A stretch of DNA of 64,000 nucleotides, from NCBI RefSeq assembly GCF_015142735.1, contig NZ_JACSPN010000002.1:1-64000 (forward strand), given 5' to 3'. This DNA comes from Oerskovia douganii. GTDB lineage: Bacteria > Actinomycetota > Actinomycetes > Actinomycetales > Cellulomonadaceae. The notes under the pieces are model-generated. The model was given only the letters and a program-made list of their open reading frames with translations. It searched no databases and was not told the DNA's origin. How positions within the stretch are numbered: the first letter of the stretch is position 1; each line of letters opens with the position of its first letter. Below, in pieces: positions 33,131 through 41,951 of the stretch. The position numbers and the translations under genes were made by a program.

Positions 33131-34035
33131 CGGCCGCGCTCGTGCTCGTGACCGCGGCCCTGGCCGCCGCGGCGGTGGTCCTCCTGCTCGTGGGGCTGAG
33201 GGAGGTCCGGTCGGACGCGCTGGACATCCTGCACGTCGACGACCTCGAGCTCCTCCGCAAGGAGCAGCGTCGGCGCGCCCAGGGCGAGGGACCTCTGGCG
33301 AGGATCGCTCGGGGGCAGGTGCCCCGGCTGCGCAGGGTCCTCGGCGCGCGTCGGGTCGAGGGGCTCCAGCGCCGGATCGACGAGGCAGGGCGTCCGGGCG
33401 GTCTCACGGTCGACGGCTTCCTCCAGGAGTGCGCCACGTGGGGCCTGATCATCTCGCCCCTGGTGCTCCTGTTCGTCCTCCAGGGCAGCTTCCTGTACGT
33501 GCCGCTGTGCCTCGCCGTGCCTGTCCTGCTGCCGATGGGGCGCGTCGCGGGTGCGCAGCGCAAGCGCCGGGAGCAGATGGACCGCGACCTCCCGGACTTC
33601 CTCGACGTGCTCGCGGTCACGGTCATGGCCGGGGTGAACTTCCGGGCCGCTCTGGCGCGGGTGTCCTCACGGTTCGAGGGCCCGCTGGCCGACGAGGTCA
33701 TGCTCACGCTCCACCAGATCGCCAACGGCGCCTCGGTGCGCGACGCGTTCGACGACATGCGCCGACGGTCCTCGTCGGAGTCGGTCGCACAGTTCGTCTC
33801 GGCCCTGCTCCAGTCCCAGGAGCTCGGCGCACCGCTGGCCGAGTCGCTCCGGCAGATCGCCGACGACGTCCGCCGGGCCTCGGCGCAGCGTCAGCGCCAG
33901 GCGGCTGCGAAGACGGCACCGCGCGTGACGCTCGTGACCTCCGTGGTCCTGCTCCCCGCGGCGATGATCCTGATCGTCGTGGGTCTGGTCCTGGGCATGG
34001 ACGTGGACTTCGGGTCCTTGCTGGGAAGCATCTGA
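33127..34035 (+). CDS. tadC: Tad pilus inner-membrane platform protein TadC
   Basis: A 302-residue second platform protein with the same F-domain layout: RDLPDFLDVLAVTVMAGVNFRAALARV and GAPLAESLRQIADDVR, flanked by membrane helices at the N-terminus, middle and C-terminus. It starts at GTG overlapping the tadB stop. Its stop shares one base with the histidine kinase ATG (TGATG), so the two-component genes belong to the same transcript. Confidence 0.92.
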   Translation: MTAALVLVTAALAAAAVVLLLVGLREVRSDALDILHVDDLELLRKEQRRRAQGEGPLARIARGQVPRLRRVLGARRVEGLQRRIDEAGRPGGLTVDGFLQECATWGLIISPLVLLFVLQGSFLYVPLCLAVPVLLPMGRVAGAQRKRREQMDRDLPDFLDVLAVTVMAGVNFRAALARVSSRFEGPLADEVMLTLHQIANGASVRDAFDDMRRRSSSESVAQFVSALLQSQELGAPLAESLRQIADDVRRASAQRQRQAAAKTAPRVTLVTSVVLLPAAMILIVVGLVLGMDVDFGSLLGSI

Positions 34036-35291
34036 TGCGCACGGGCACCGTCTGGCAGGACGAGTTCAGCCGACGGCTGCTGGGCATCGCCATGCTCGTC
34101 CGCCTGATCTCGATCCTCATGGCCTTCGTCGGGCTGGTCGGGGAGCCCCTGACCGCGACGGTGCTCGCGTGCTCCTTGGCGATGAGCGGGGCGAGCCTGG
34201 CGCTGCTGCTCTCTCCCGCGGTCGCGTCGTTCGTCGCCCGCCACCCGTTCGTGTGCGTGACCGACGTGCTCCTGTCGCTCGCCGTGGTCGCGCTCGTGGG
34301 CGTCGAGAGCCCGCTCGTGATCGCGACCATGTCGTCGGCGCTCGTGGTGGGGTTCCTGTTCCGTCCCGTGATCGCGTCGGCGTGCGGCATCGTCCTGGTC
34401 GCCGGGTACCTCCTCGCGGCGGTGGTCGGCGACTTCGGCGAGCTCGGTTTCATGACGGCCATGGGGGTGCCGACCCTGTACGTGGGGCTGATCGTCGTCG
34501 GCGGCGCTGTGCGGCACGCGCACGACGCGCAGGCGGAGGCGGTGCGTCTGGTCGCGGAGGCGAGGTTCGCCTCGGCCTCGGCCGACGAGCGGGCACGGCT
34601 CGCCCGGGAGATGCACGACTCGCTCGGCAAGACGCTGCACGGGATCTCGCTCGGCGCGGAGGCGCTGCCCCGCATCCTGGCGCGCGACCCCGGCGCGGCC
34701 ACGTACTACGCGACCGCGCTCGCGGACGGCGCCGAGCGCGCGGCGCAGGAGGCTCGCCAGATCCTGGTCCGGCTGCGGGCGGACCAGCCGGACAGGCCGC
34801 TCGTCGAGGTCCTGCGGGAGCGGTGCGCCGCCTGGGAGCAGGAGACGGGGGTGACGTGCACTTTCACGGTCGACGGGTTCGTCGACATCTCGACGGATGC
34901 GCGCTACGAGCTGCTGGCGATCGTCGAGGAGGCGCTCGAGAACGCTCGCCGTCACGCCGAGGCGAACCGGCTGGTCGTGCGTCTCGTGGGGCGTGACGGT
35001 CGGGTCGGCGTCGAGGTCGAGGACGACGGACGTGGCTTCGTCCCCGCACCGGACGGGACCAGCCCACCGAGGCACTACGGGCTGACGGGCATGGCGGAGC
35101 GGGCGCGGGTCGCGGGTCTCGAGCTGACGATCCGCTCGGCACCGGCCCGCGGGACCACCGTGAGCGTGGGCCTGGCGGCCGCGGGTGGTGGCGCCACCGC
35201 GGCTGCCGACGGGTACCCGAGCCCGCTGCCCAAGCCTCTCGCTCCCCAGGGTGCCGGTGCGAAGGTGGCGTCGGCCGGAGCGCGCGGATGA
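34035..35291 (+). CDS. NarL-type sensor histidine kinase inside the Tad operon
   Basis: A 418-residue membrane kinase. About five or six hydrophobic helices (residues 18-165) are connected by very short loops, so the input domain is essentially the membrane part. The dimerisation/phosphoacceptor helix of the HisKA_3 family follows: ARLAREMHDSLGKTLHGISL, with His near residue 194. The ATPase domain has the N box (EEALENARRHAEANR) and G boxes (VEDDGRGF, GLTGMAERA). Relatives sense membrane or envelope states. It is coupled to tadC upstream and to the response regulator gene (ATGA) downstream, and may tune pilus expression. Confidence 0.92.
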   Translation: MRTGTVWQDEFSRRLLGIAMLVRLISILMAFVGLVGEPLTATVLACSLAMSGASLALLLSPAVASFVARHPFVCVTDVLLSLAVVALVGVESPLVIATMSSALVVGFLFRPVIASACGIVLVAGYLLAAVVGDFGELGFMTAMGVPTLYVGLIVVGGAVRHAHDAQAEAVRLVAEARFASASADERARLAREMHDSLGKTLHGISLGAEALPRILARDPGAATYYATALADGAERAAQEARQILVRLRADQPDRPLVEVLRERCAAWEQETGVTCTFTVDGFVDISTDARYELLAIVEEALENARRHAEANRLVVRLVGRDGRVGVEVEDDGRGFVPAPDGTSPPRHYGLTGMAERARVAGLELTIRSAPARGTTVSVGLAAAGGGATAAADGYPSPLPKPLAPQGAGAKVASAGARG

Positions 35292-35964
35292 GCGCCCAGG
35301 ACGTGGACGCGCGCTCGACCACGGGGACGGTGTCGGTCGCGATCGTGGACGACAACCCGGTCGTCAGGATGGGGCTGCGGGCGATCGTCGAGGCGTCCGA
35401 GGCCCTCACCTTCGTCGGCGAGGCGGGCGACGGCGAGGCGGCGATCGCGATGGTCCGCGGCTGCCGGCCGGACGTCACGCTCCTCGACGTCCGGATGCCC
35501 CGCCGGGACGGGATCGAGGTCCTCGTGGCGATTCGCGACGTGACCTCGGTGCTCATGCTGACCTACTCGGACAGCCCGGACGTGGTGCGGGCAGCCCTGG
35601 CCGAGGGGCCCTCGGGTACCTCGTGCACGGGCACTTCACGGCGACCGGCCTGGAGCGGTCGATCCTCATGGTGGACGACGGCGCCTTCCCCCTCTCGGCA
35701 CCGGCCGTGGCCGCGATGCGGTCGACGCTCGCGGTGGCACCGGCCCGGGAGGTCGGCAGGCCGGACTTCGGGCTCTCCGCCCGGGAGGCGGAGGTGGCCA
35801 CCCTCCTGGCAGAGGGCTGCACCAACCCGGAGATCGCCGCGCGGCTGTTCGTGGCCGAGAAGACCGTGAAGAACCACATCAACAGCGTGTTCGCCAAGAT
35901 GCAGGTGCGCAACCGTTCGGAGGCGATCCTGGCGTGGCTGGGCCCGTGGGACCGCGATGATTAG
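35288..35964 (+). pseudogene. NarL/FixJ response regulator, interrupted by a one-base frameshift
   Basis: The first part reads as a receiver domain (VSVAIVDDNPVVRMGLRAIV, phospho-acceptor in VTLLDVRMPRRDG) up to the G-run at 35605-35608. After that the frame gives nonsense. The expected continuation (ALGYLVHGHF), and a full LuxR-type helix-turn-helix (LSAREAEVATLLAEGCTNPEIA, then KTVKNHINSVFAKM) ending at 35964, are found in another frame. Adding one G to the run restores a 225-residue protein. This is either a real inactivating mutation, phase variation at a short G-tract, or a base-calling error. Its ATG overlaps the kinase stop. Confidence 0.9.
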
Positions 35965-36051
35965 GCCCAGGTCTGGGCCCCTGGGCCCGGGCCGAGCGCA
36001 GGGTGGCCTCCGTAGGGTTCGTGGAGTCGTGAACGGTGATGGACCCGTTCA
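35964..36051 (+). other. Hairpins in the spacer before flp
   Basis: GGCCCAGG (35964-35971) pairs with CCTGGGCC (35980-35987). TGAACGG (36030-36036) pairs with CCGTTCA (36045-36051), ending 26 bases before the flp start. This is the first real gap in the long operon. It may mark a terminator or processing site and a separate promoter allowing high Flp expression, as in other tad loci. No clear -35/-10 is visible. Confidence 0.45.
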
Positions 36052-36077
36052 GACCTGGACCCACGAGGAGAACTCTC

Positions 36078-36269
36078 ATGACCCGTGCATTCGTCAAGGC
36101 CAAGATCCGTCTGCAGAAGTCGCTCGAGGCCCGCGAGGCGGGTCAGGGCTCGATCGAGTACCTCGGTGTGATCGTCGTGGCCGTGCTCCTGGTCGTCGCA
36201 CTGATCGCCGTGTTCCGCGGCTTCGACCTCGGCGGGAAGATCCAGGAGCAGCTGGACCAGATCAACTAG
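36078..36269 (+). CDS. flp: Flp-type major pilin
   Basis: A 63-residue Flp/Fap pilin. A basic leader (MTRAFVKAKIRLQKSLEAREA) precedes the processing motif around GQGSIEYLGVIVVAVLLVVA, with Glu-Tyr at the expected position and a single long hydrophobic helix. A short C-terminal tail (GKIQEQLDQIN) follows. GAGGAG seven bases before the ATG is a strong ribosome site, consistent with high expression. Cleavage by the A24 peptidase at 26247-26828 is expected. Its stop shares a base with the next GTG. Confidence 0.95.
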   Translation: MTRAFVKAKIRLQKSLEAREAGQGSIEYLGVIVVAVLLVVALIAVFRGFDLGGKIQEQLDQIN

Positions 36270-37012
36270 TGACGCGTCGACGCCTGCACGGCGACGAGGG
36301 CCTGGCCTCCAGCGGTCTGCTGGCCACGGTCCTCGTCGTCGTGTTCGCGGTCGCCCTGGTGGCCGTTCTCCCGCTCCTGCGCGGGACCGAGCAGGGGGGC
36401 AGGGCACGCACGGTCGCCGACGCGGCCGCGCTCGCCGGGGCCGAGCGGGTGCGTGAGCACTTCCTCGACGAGCTCGCCGGAGTCCCGGTGCGCGACCTGA
36501 CCGGCGGGAACGACCTGGGTGGCACGTGGTGGCCGACGCGGTCACCGCTGCCGTCCATGGGGTACTCCGCGGCGAACGACTACGCGCACAGGAACGACGG
36601 CGAGGTCCTGCCGGCGTGGTACGCGTACGACGTGCGGGGCGGCACCGTGACCGTGCGGGCCCGGCTGCTCGAGCCGGCGCCGGGCGGGGGGCGGACCGAG
36701 TCGAGCGCGCGGGCACGCCTGGGGATCGACCTGTCGACCTGCTGGGTCAGCGCGGATCGCGAGGAGATCGAGCCGGAGCCCGAGCCGACGCCGGAGCCGA
36801 CCCCCGACCCGAGCCCGTCCGAGAGCCCCACACCCACCCCGTCCCCGACGCCGACCGAACCTCCGCCGCCCGAGTACACCGACTGGGTCTACTCGTTCGG
36901 CTGCGACGGCGTCCGCCGCGTGTCCGGCGACGATCTGCGCGACGTGCTGGCGGAGGCGCGTCAGCGGGTCGTCGAGGCCGCGACCCCGCGGCTCGTCGAC
37001 CCACCGCCGTAG
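36269..37012 (+). CDS. TadG/TadE-like pilus assembly protein with Pro-rich tail
   Basis: A 247-residue protein beginning VTRRRLHGDEGLASSGLLA, then a hydrophobic helix, then GGRARTVADAAALAGAERV. That last segment is the Tad 'putative Flp pilus-assembly' (TadE/TadG-like) signature after a helix. The exported part ends with a long Glu/Pro/Thr/Ser linker (PEPEPTPEPTPDPSPSES) and a small C-terminal domain with two cysteines (TCWV and FGCDG). It starts at GTG overlapping the flp stop. It is probably a minor surface component of the pilus. Confidence 0.75.
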   Translation: MTRRRLHGDEGLASSGLLATVLVVVFAVALVAVLPLLRGTEQGGRARTVADAAALAGAERVREHFLDELAGVPVRDLTGGNDLGGTWWPTRSPLPSMGYSAANDYAHRNDGEVLPAWYAYDVRGGTVTVRARLLEPAPGGGRTESSARARLGIDLSTCWVSADREEIEPEPEPTPEPTPDPSPSESPTPTPSPTPTEPPPPEYTDWVYSFGCDGVRRVSGDDLRDVLAEARQRVVEAATPRLVDPPP

Positions 37013-37080
37013 CCGGGCCGGGTGGACGGGATGCTTCAGCAAGGTGCCTGCAGAGGCCGGAGAGTCAAGGAGGAACGACC

Positions 37081-38193
37081 ATGAGGGTTGCTCGCAGGTG
37101 GATGGTGGTCCCCGTGGCTCTCGTCGCGGTGCTGGCCGGAGGGCAGGTCGCGACGGCCGGCTCGTCCGACACGGAGCCCTCGGGTTCCGGCACCGACCTC
37201 GACCTCGCTCGCGGCGTGGTCCGTGTCGACGGCACCGACGTCCCGCTGCACGGGACGTTCTCCTACCCGTCCTTCGGCCTGGGGGACGATCCCGTGGTCC
37301 GAGGCATCGTCCACGGCGTCTACCGCGTCGACGGCGGGACCGCGCTGTACTACTCCCTCACCGAGGAGACCAAGGGCATCGGCACCGGGGGCACGAACGC
37401 CTTCCCGACCGATCTCCAGGACCCGACGGTCTACGGGTACAACATGGCGTCGGCGGTCGCCCTCGTGGACGTCGCAGGCCTGCAGGGGTACCGGCCGCTC
37501 GTGGCCGACGGCGCGGCGCTGACGTCGGCGTCCAAGGACCTCCAGGCCGGTCCTGACGAGCTCGCGGTGGCCTTCGCGCTGTTCCCCGAGCTCCCTGAAG
37601 GACTGACGTCCGTGGACGTGCGGATCGGCCGGGACGTCGTCGCGGGGGTGCCCGTCGGCGAGGGCGCCCTGACCCCTGTCGCCGAGGAGCCCGCGGTCCT
37701 GCTCGGCCAGGGCTGGCCGGAGCTTCCGTCGAGCGACCAGATCGCGGCAGCGGGGATCGACGGGGCGGTCTTCGGTCTGAGCCGGCGCACCTCCGACCTC
37801 GAGCAGGTCGCGGCGACCGAGGAGACGGTCGAGCAGGTGGCGGTGACGCTCGACGCCAACGTCGTCTTCGACAAGGCCTCGGCCACGCTCTCCCCGGGTG
37901 CGCAGACCACGCTCGCCGACGTCGCGGCCGACATCGCGGCCCGGGGGACGGGCCAGGTCGTCATCACGGGGCACACCGACTCCGACGGGACGGACGCCGA
38001 CAACCAGGTGCTCTCCGAGCAGCGCGCCGCGGCGGTCCTGGCGGCGCTCCAGCCCGCCGTCGGCGACGAGGTGACGCTCGAGGCCCTGGGCAAGGGCGAG
38101 ACCGAGCCGGTCGCGAGCAACTCCTCGGCCGAGGGCCAGCAGGCGAACCGGCGGGTCACGGTCGTCTACTCCGTGCAGGAAGGGAAGCGATGA
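37081..38193 (+). CDS. Exported OmpA-domain protein of the Tad locus
   Basis: A 370-residue protein with a signal peptide (RRWMVVPVALVAVLAGGQVATAG). It has a beta-rich middle region without a recognised family and a C-terminal OmpA/MotB-like peptidoglycan-binding domain: VVFDKASATLSPGAQTTLADV, VVITGHTDSDGTD, LSEQRAAAVLAAL and ANRRVTVVY. Such domains bind peptidoglycan non-covalently, which would fix the pilus machinery to the cell wall. AAGGAGG precedes the ATG. The next gene overlaps its stop (ATGA). Confidence 0.9.
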   Translation: MRVARRWMVVPVALVAVLAGGQVATAGSSDTEPSGSGTDLDLARGVVRVDGTDVPLHGTFSYPSFGLGDDPVVRGIVHGVYRVDGGTALYYSLTEETKGIGTGGTNAFPTDLQDPTVYGYNMASAVALVDVAGLQGYRPLVADGAALTSASKDLQAGPDELAVAFALFPELPEGLTSVDVRIGRDVVAGVPVGEGALTPVAEEPAVLLGQGWPELPSSDQIAAAGIDGAVFGLSRRTSDLEQVAATEETVEQVAVTLDANVVFDKASATLSPGAQTTLADVAADIAARGTGQVVITGHTDSDGTDADNQVLSEQRAAAVLAALQPAVGDEVTLEALGKGETEPVASNSSAEGQQANRRVTVVYSVQEGKR

Positions 38194-38825
38194 ACGTCAG
38201 GAAGCACGGGACCGTGCTCGGGGGGCTGCTGGTGACCCTCGTGACCCTGTCCGCATGCACGGGCAGCCCGGAGGCGCCCGACGCGTCGGGCGGCCCTCGG
38301 CAGACCGCGGGTTCCGAGTCACCGTCGACCGCTCCGGAGGTCTCGGCCGAGGAGCTCGCGCTCGCGCTGTCCGCGGCCGAGGACGCGACCCCGGTCGGCA
38401 CGGCCACCGGGGACGTCCCGGTGGGTGGCGGGACGACGCGCTCGGTCGTCGCGGACGCGCTCTCGGTCGACGCCTACCCCGACCGGACGCTCGTACGGTT
38501 CACCCTCGCCTCGGGGGACGGGCAGACGATCCGGCTCGAGGCGTACTCGCTCGCGGGAGCGGACTGGAACCTCGCTTACGTGGAGGGGCTGGCGGTCGTC
38601 GACCCCGAGTCCCAGCAGCGGCTCTCGAGCTACCGGGAGGCGGACCGCGAGAAGGGCGAGAGCGCCTTCCAGACGTGCTCCGCCAAGCCCAAGTCGCTCG
38701 AGGCCGAGAAGTTCCCGCAGACCTGCGTGCTCCCGGCGCTCGATCCGGCGACGGAGACCGTGACCGTGGAGATCCCCGACCTGCCCGCGATCGAGAACGT
38801 GCCGGTCACCCGGCACGGGGAGTGA
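38190..38825 (+). CDS. Lipoprotein of the Tad locus
   Basis: A 211-residue lipoprotein: signal GTVLGGLLVTLVTLSAC with the lipobox LSAC, then an acidic disordered stretch and a beta-rich domain with two cysteines (FQTCSAK and PQTCVLP) that could pair. No family recognised. It is coupled by overlap to the OmpA-domain gene and followed after 10 bp by the large TadE-like gene, so it is probably a surface partner of those proteins. Confidence 0.75.
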   Translation: MNVRKHGTVLGGLLVTLVTLSACTGSPEAPDASGGPRQTAGSESPSTAPEVSAEELALALSAAEDATPVGTATGDVPVGGGTTRSVVADALSVDAYPDRTLVRFTLASGDGQTIRLEAYSLAGADWNLAYVEGLAVVDPESQQRLSSYREADREKGESAFQTCSAKPKSLEAEKFPQTCVLPALDPATETVTVEIPDLPAIENVPVTRHGE

Positions 38826-38835
38826 GTGAACCACC

Positions 38836-40275
38836 GTGGGACAGATGACGAGGCCGCGCCGTGCGCGCACGGTTCGTGGCCAGGGCGAGCGTGGCGCGTC
38901 GACGATCGAGACGTTCGGTGTCGTCGCCGTCGCGGTGGTCCTCGTCACGGCGTTGATCCTCGTCTTCACCACCTTCAAGGTCGGTGACCGGATCGCGATC
39001 GAGCTGTGCAAGGTCGTGACCGCGGTGTCGGGCAGCGGGGCGTCGTGCGGGACCGTGACGGACGCCGCGGCGCCGCAGCAGGACAAGGACTTCCAACCGC
39101 CGGTGTGCATGCTCTCCGAGAAGAACGAGTCGTACTCCGCGCAGATCAAGATCGCGTTCGTCACGATCGGTGAGAACTCCGGGTTCATCGTGCAGGAGCA
39201 GGCCGACGGCAGCGTCAAGGTGACGGTCACGGACGGCGGTGCGCTCGGTGCCGAGGGTGGTGCCGGTGCCACGTTCAACATCGGCAAGCTCGGCAGCGAG
39301 ACCAAGGGCGGGGCGGACGTCGACTTCGGCGGTGGCCTGACGTTCGGCTACGGCGACACCTGGGAGTTCACGTCGAAGGCCGAGTACGACACGATGCGCT
39401 CCCAGCTCGACGACTACCTGATGCAGCAGGAGATGCTCAAGCAGGAGGGTGGCGCCTGGGCCATCAAGGGGATGGGCGGGTTCGTGGACGCGCCCAAGCC
39501 TCCGACCGTCAAGTTCACGACCATCGGCCTCGAGGCTGCGCTCGACGGAGGGATCGGGCTCCGGGAGCCCACGGGGAAGAAGGACGCCGACGGGAAGGAG
39601 GAGTTCCTCGACCCGAACCTGGGGCTCAGCTTCTCCCTCGACGGTTCGGGCGAGGTGGTCGTGGAGACCAGCTCGAACGGGGACGTGACCTACAACTACC
39701 AGCTCAAGGGCAGCGGTGCGGCGGGCATCGAGCTCGTGGCGGGATCCGGGACGGGAAGCCTGAGCGGCGAGGCCGCGTTCTCCGTGAAGCGGGACAAGAA
39801 CAAGGACGTCACGGAGATCGTGTTCAAGACCGTCGGCGCCAGCTCGCTGGAGGGGCAGCTGGGCAACGCCACGTTCGAGCAGGTCAACGGTGGGGCGGGG
39901 ACGGCCGAGGGCAGCTCGGTCATGACCACCACGACGCTCGTGGTCGACGACTCCAACCGCGCCCAGGTCGACGCGTGGCTGGCCGAGCGTGGCGACGCGC
40001 TGCGCATCCCGCTCTCGGCCGTGGTCCCGGACAAGCCGTCCGACGACCCGTTCTCCCAGCTCCTGTACGAGAAGGCCACGGTGAGCCGGGTCGAGTATGA
40101 GAACATCCAGGACGGCTTCGCGTTCGGTGCGGCCGTGAAGGCGGGACTCCAGCTCGGGTTCAACTTCAGCATGGAGGAGGCCACGGCCACGGCGGTCAAG
40201 GCGCACTTCCTCGGCGCCCCCCAGGCGGACGCGGTCCGACCGTGGGTGGACGACGCGGTGTGCATCGGTGGCTGA
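38836..40275 (+). CDS. Large TadE-like surface protein (479 residues)
   Basis: It starts like a pseudopilin: a basic leader, then GERGASTIETFGVVAVAVVL, a Flp/TadE-type processing and helix region. It then continues with about 430 residues of exported, beta-rich, Gly/Asp/Lys-rich sequence that I do not recognise. Four cysteines lie in its first and last parts. A pseudopilin helix carrying such a large domain could form a pilus tip or adhesin, which is an inference. The start GTG at 38836 may be replaced by ATG 38845. Confidence 0.75.
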   Translation: MGQMTRPRRARTVRGQGERGASTIETFGVVAVAVVLVTALILVFTTFKVGDRIAIELCKVVTAVSGSGASCGTVTDAAAPQQDKDFQPPVCMLSEKNESYSAQIKIAFVTIGENSGFIVQEQADGSVKVTVTDGGALGAEGGAGATFNIGKLGSETKGGADVDFGGGLTFGYGDTWEFTSKAEYDTMRSQLDDYLMQQEMLKQEGGAWAIKGMGGFVDAPKPPTVKFTTIGLEAALDGGIGLREPTGKKDADGKEEFLDPNLGLSFSLDGSGEVVVETSSNGDVTYNYQLKGSGAAGIELVAGSGTGSLSGEAAFSVKRDKNKDVTEIVFKTVGASSLEGQLGNATFEQVNGGAGTAEGSSVMTTTTLVVDDSNRAQVDAWLAERGDALRIPLSAVVPDKPSDDPFSQLLYEKATVSRVEYENIQDGFAFGAAVKAGLQLGFNFSMEEATATAVKAHFLGAPQADAVRPWVDDAVCIGG

Positions 40276-40312
40276 CCACGTGACCCGGAGGTCCCAGAAG
40301 GAGAGAGCAGCG

Positions 40313-40840
40313 ATGCAGTTCGGAAGACGAGCACGTGCGACGACCGCAGCCCTCGTGGCGGCCGTGGCCCTCGGAGGGTGCTCGGGCGACGGCATTCCTG
40401 AGGGGTACGAGCAGGTGCAGACGGGCTGGATGCGGGTGGCCGTCCCGGAGGGGTGGGTCGAGGGCGGTCAGGTGACGGACCGTTGGACCGAGTCCTACCA
40501 GGACGCCGAGGGCGACGCCGCGACGGTGCAGCTCCTCCTGGCTCCCGAGTGGGGCGAGACGGATGCGCTCGTCGCCACGAGCAGCGTCATCGCCTCGGCT
40601 CAGGTCGGTGGCTTCCCGGGCTTCAGGATCGTGGACGGCCCCGAGACCGACGAGGAGCAGAACCACCTCCTCCGGGACCGGGTCGACTTCACCTACGAGG
40701 GCGAGGACGGGACGTACGAGGGCGTGCTGTGGGGTCTGGCGGACGACGAGGACCACGTCGTGATGGCGCAGCTCACGGGCAAGGACCTGGACCCCGACCT
40801 GGTCGCCGCGATCGACGAGAGCCTCGAGGTGACCGGGTGA
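40313..40840 (+). CDS. Small lipoprotein of the Tad locus
   Basis: A 175-residue lipoprotein (RRARATTAALVAAVALGGC, lipobox ALGGC). Its mature domain, rich in Trp and Asp/Glu (GWMRVAVPEGWVEGGQVTDRW), resembles the LpqN/DUF1795-like group that binds to membranes or cell-wall proteins, but only loosely. I chose the ATG at 40313 because AAGGAGAG lies eight bases before it. The track upstream overlaps the preceding gene. Its TGA overlaps the next GTG (GTGA). Confidence 0.78.
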   Translation: MQFGRRARATTAALVAAVALGGCSGDGIPEGYEQVQTGWMRVAVPEGWVEGGQVTDRWTESYQDAEGDAATVQLLLAPEWGETDALVATSSVIASAQVGGFPGFRIVDGPETDEEQNHLLRDRVDFTYEGEDGTYEGVLWGLADDEDHVVMAQLTGKDLDPDLVAAIDESLEVTG

Positions 40841-41292
40841 GGGTCGCGACGCGAGAGGCGGACCAGCCGACCAGGGCGCCTCGGCTGGGCGGTCTCCTGC
40901 GCGGTTGGGTCTGGGCGCTCGTCGGGTTCCTCGTCGGCGAGTACGCTGCGGGCTTCGCTCTCCAGGTGCTGATGCGCGCGGGGGAGCGCGAGCTCGTCCT
41001 GTCGTGGACGTGGGTGCCGTGGATGCTCGCCGCTCTCCTGTGCGGCGCGGGAGCCGGTCTGGCCGTCCCCGCTGCCCGCGATCGCGCCTGGTGGTCGTGG
41101 GGCGTGGCGGCGGCGCCGATCCCGGTCGGGGCCTTCTTCGTGACGTGGTGGTACCTGTCCGCGTTCGACGCCGGGTCCGACGGCCTCGTGCTGGCCGCAC
41201 TGGGTCAGGTCCTCGTCGCCGCAGTGGTCGCCACGGGCATCGGTCTTCTGCGCACCCGGTCGAGGGGCCTCGACGCGGCACAGGCGGGCTGA
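40837..41292 (+). CDS. Four-helix membrane protein of the Tad locus
   Basis: A 151-residue protein with about four hydrophobic segments (WALVGFLVGEYAAGFALQVL, WVPWMLAALLCGAGAGLAVP, WSWGVAAAPIPVGAFFVTWW, LVLAALGQVLVAAVVATGI). Family unknown. It overlaps both the lipoprotein gene before it and the next gene (TGATG), so it is part of the pilus transcript. Confidence 0.7.
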   Translation: MRVATREADQPTRAPRLGGLLRGWVWALVGFLVGEYAAGFALQVLMRAGERELVLSWTWVPWMLAALLCGAGAGLAVPAARDRAWWSWGVAAAPIPVGAFFVTWWYLSAFDAGSDGLVLAALGQVLVAAVVATGIGLLRTRSRGLDAAQAG

Positions 41293-41855
41293 TGTCCTCG
41301 GCACGCGTCCGTCCGAAGGCCGTCGCCTACCTCGTGCTGGCCGTCCTGGGCGTGGTGGGCGTCTCCCTGCTGTGGGACAGGACGCCCGCCCCCGAGCCGG
41401 TCCCGTCGTCGACCGAGGCGCCGCTCCCGGTCGTGCCGGTCGAGGAGGGGGAGACGGTGAGCGACGACGTGGCGGTGCTCGGGCCCGACGGCGCCACGTA
41501 CGGAGCGCCGTCGGTCAGGTGGGACTCCTCGGCCGCGGTGAGGGTGAGCCTGGCCGTCACCGTGCCGGAGAGCGAGGGCGTCGTCGAGGTCCGGCCGCCG
41601 GAGGTCGCGCTGGTGCGCGCGGGTCGGGAGATCTCCCCCCTCCCTCCCGTCGAACCCGGCTCCGAGGACCGGGGGACGCGCCTGCGCGGCGGCGGTGCCG
41701 CCGGCTTCACGTGGTACTTCGACGCGGACGACGACGGGACGCAGATCGAGCCGGGTGACCTCGTGACGGTGCGTGTGCGCACCCCGGACGGCCTCGTGTA
41801 CGACGTCGAGGGGATCGAGGTCGGGCGGCCGTCGGGACGGGGCCTGTCCCGGTAG
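41292..41855 (+). CDS. Single-pass exported protein, last gene of the Tad locus
   Basis: A 187-residue protein. An N-terminal helix (AVAYLVLAVLGVVGVSLLW) precedes a Pro/Glu-rich linker (PAPEPVPSSTEAPLPVVPVE). An exported beta domain follows (LAVTVPESEGVVEVRPPEVALV), which looks Ig- or DUF4352-like but is not assignable. It is coupled to the membrane protein upstream. A terminator hairpin follows its stop directly. Confidence 0.7.
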   Translation: MSSARVRPKAVAYLVLAVLGVVGVSLLWDRTPAPEPVPSSTEAPLPVVPVEEGETVSDDVAVLGPDGATYGAPSVRWDSSAAVRVSLAVTVPESEGVVEVRPPEVALVRAGREISPLPPVEPGSEDRGTRLRGGGAAGFTWYFDADDDGTQIEPGDLVTVRVRTPDGLVYDVEGIEVGRPSGRGLSR

Positions 41856-41887
41856 GACCTGCCCGGGCAGGGTGGGTCGGGCAGGTC
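41856..41887 (+). terminator. Terminator of the Tad locus
   Basis: GACCTGCCCG (41856-41865) pairs perfectly with CGGGCAGGTC (41878-41887). It begins on the base after the last stop codon of the pilus genes and lies before a convergent gene. Confidence 0.65.
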
Positions 41888-41951
41888 GCCCCGGTCCCCG
41901 GCGCCCGCCCCGGCCCCCGGCCGCCCGGCGCCCGCCCTGCGGCCCGCCGGC

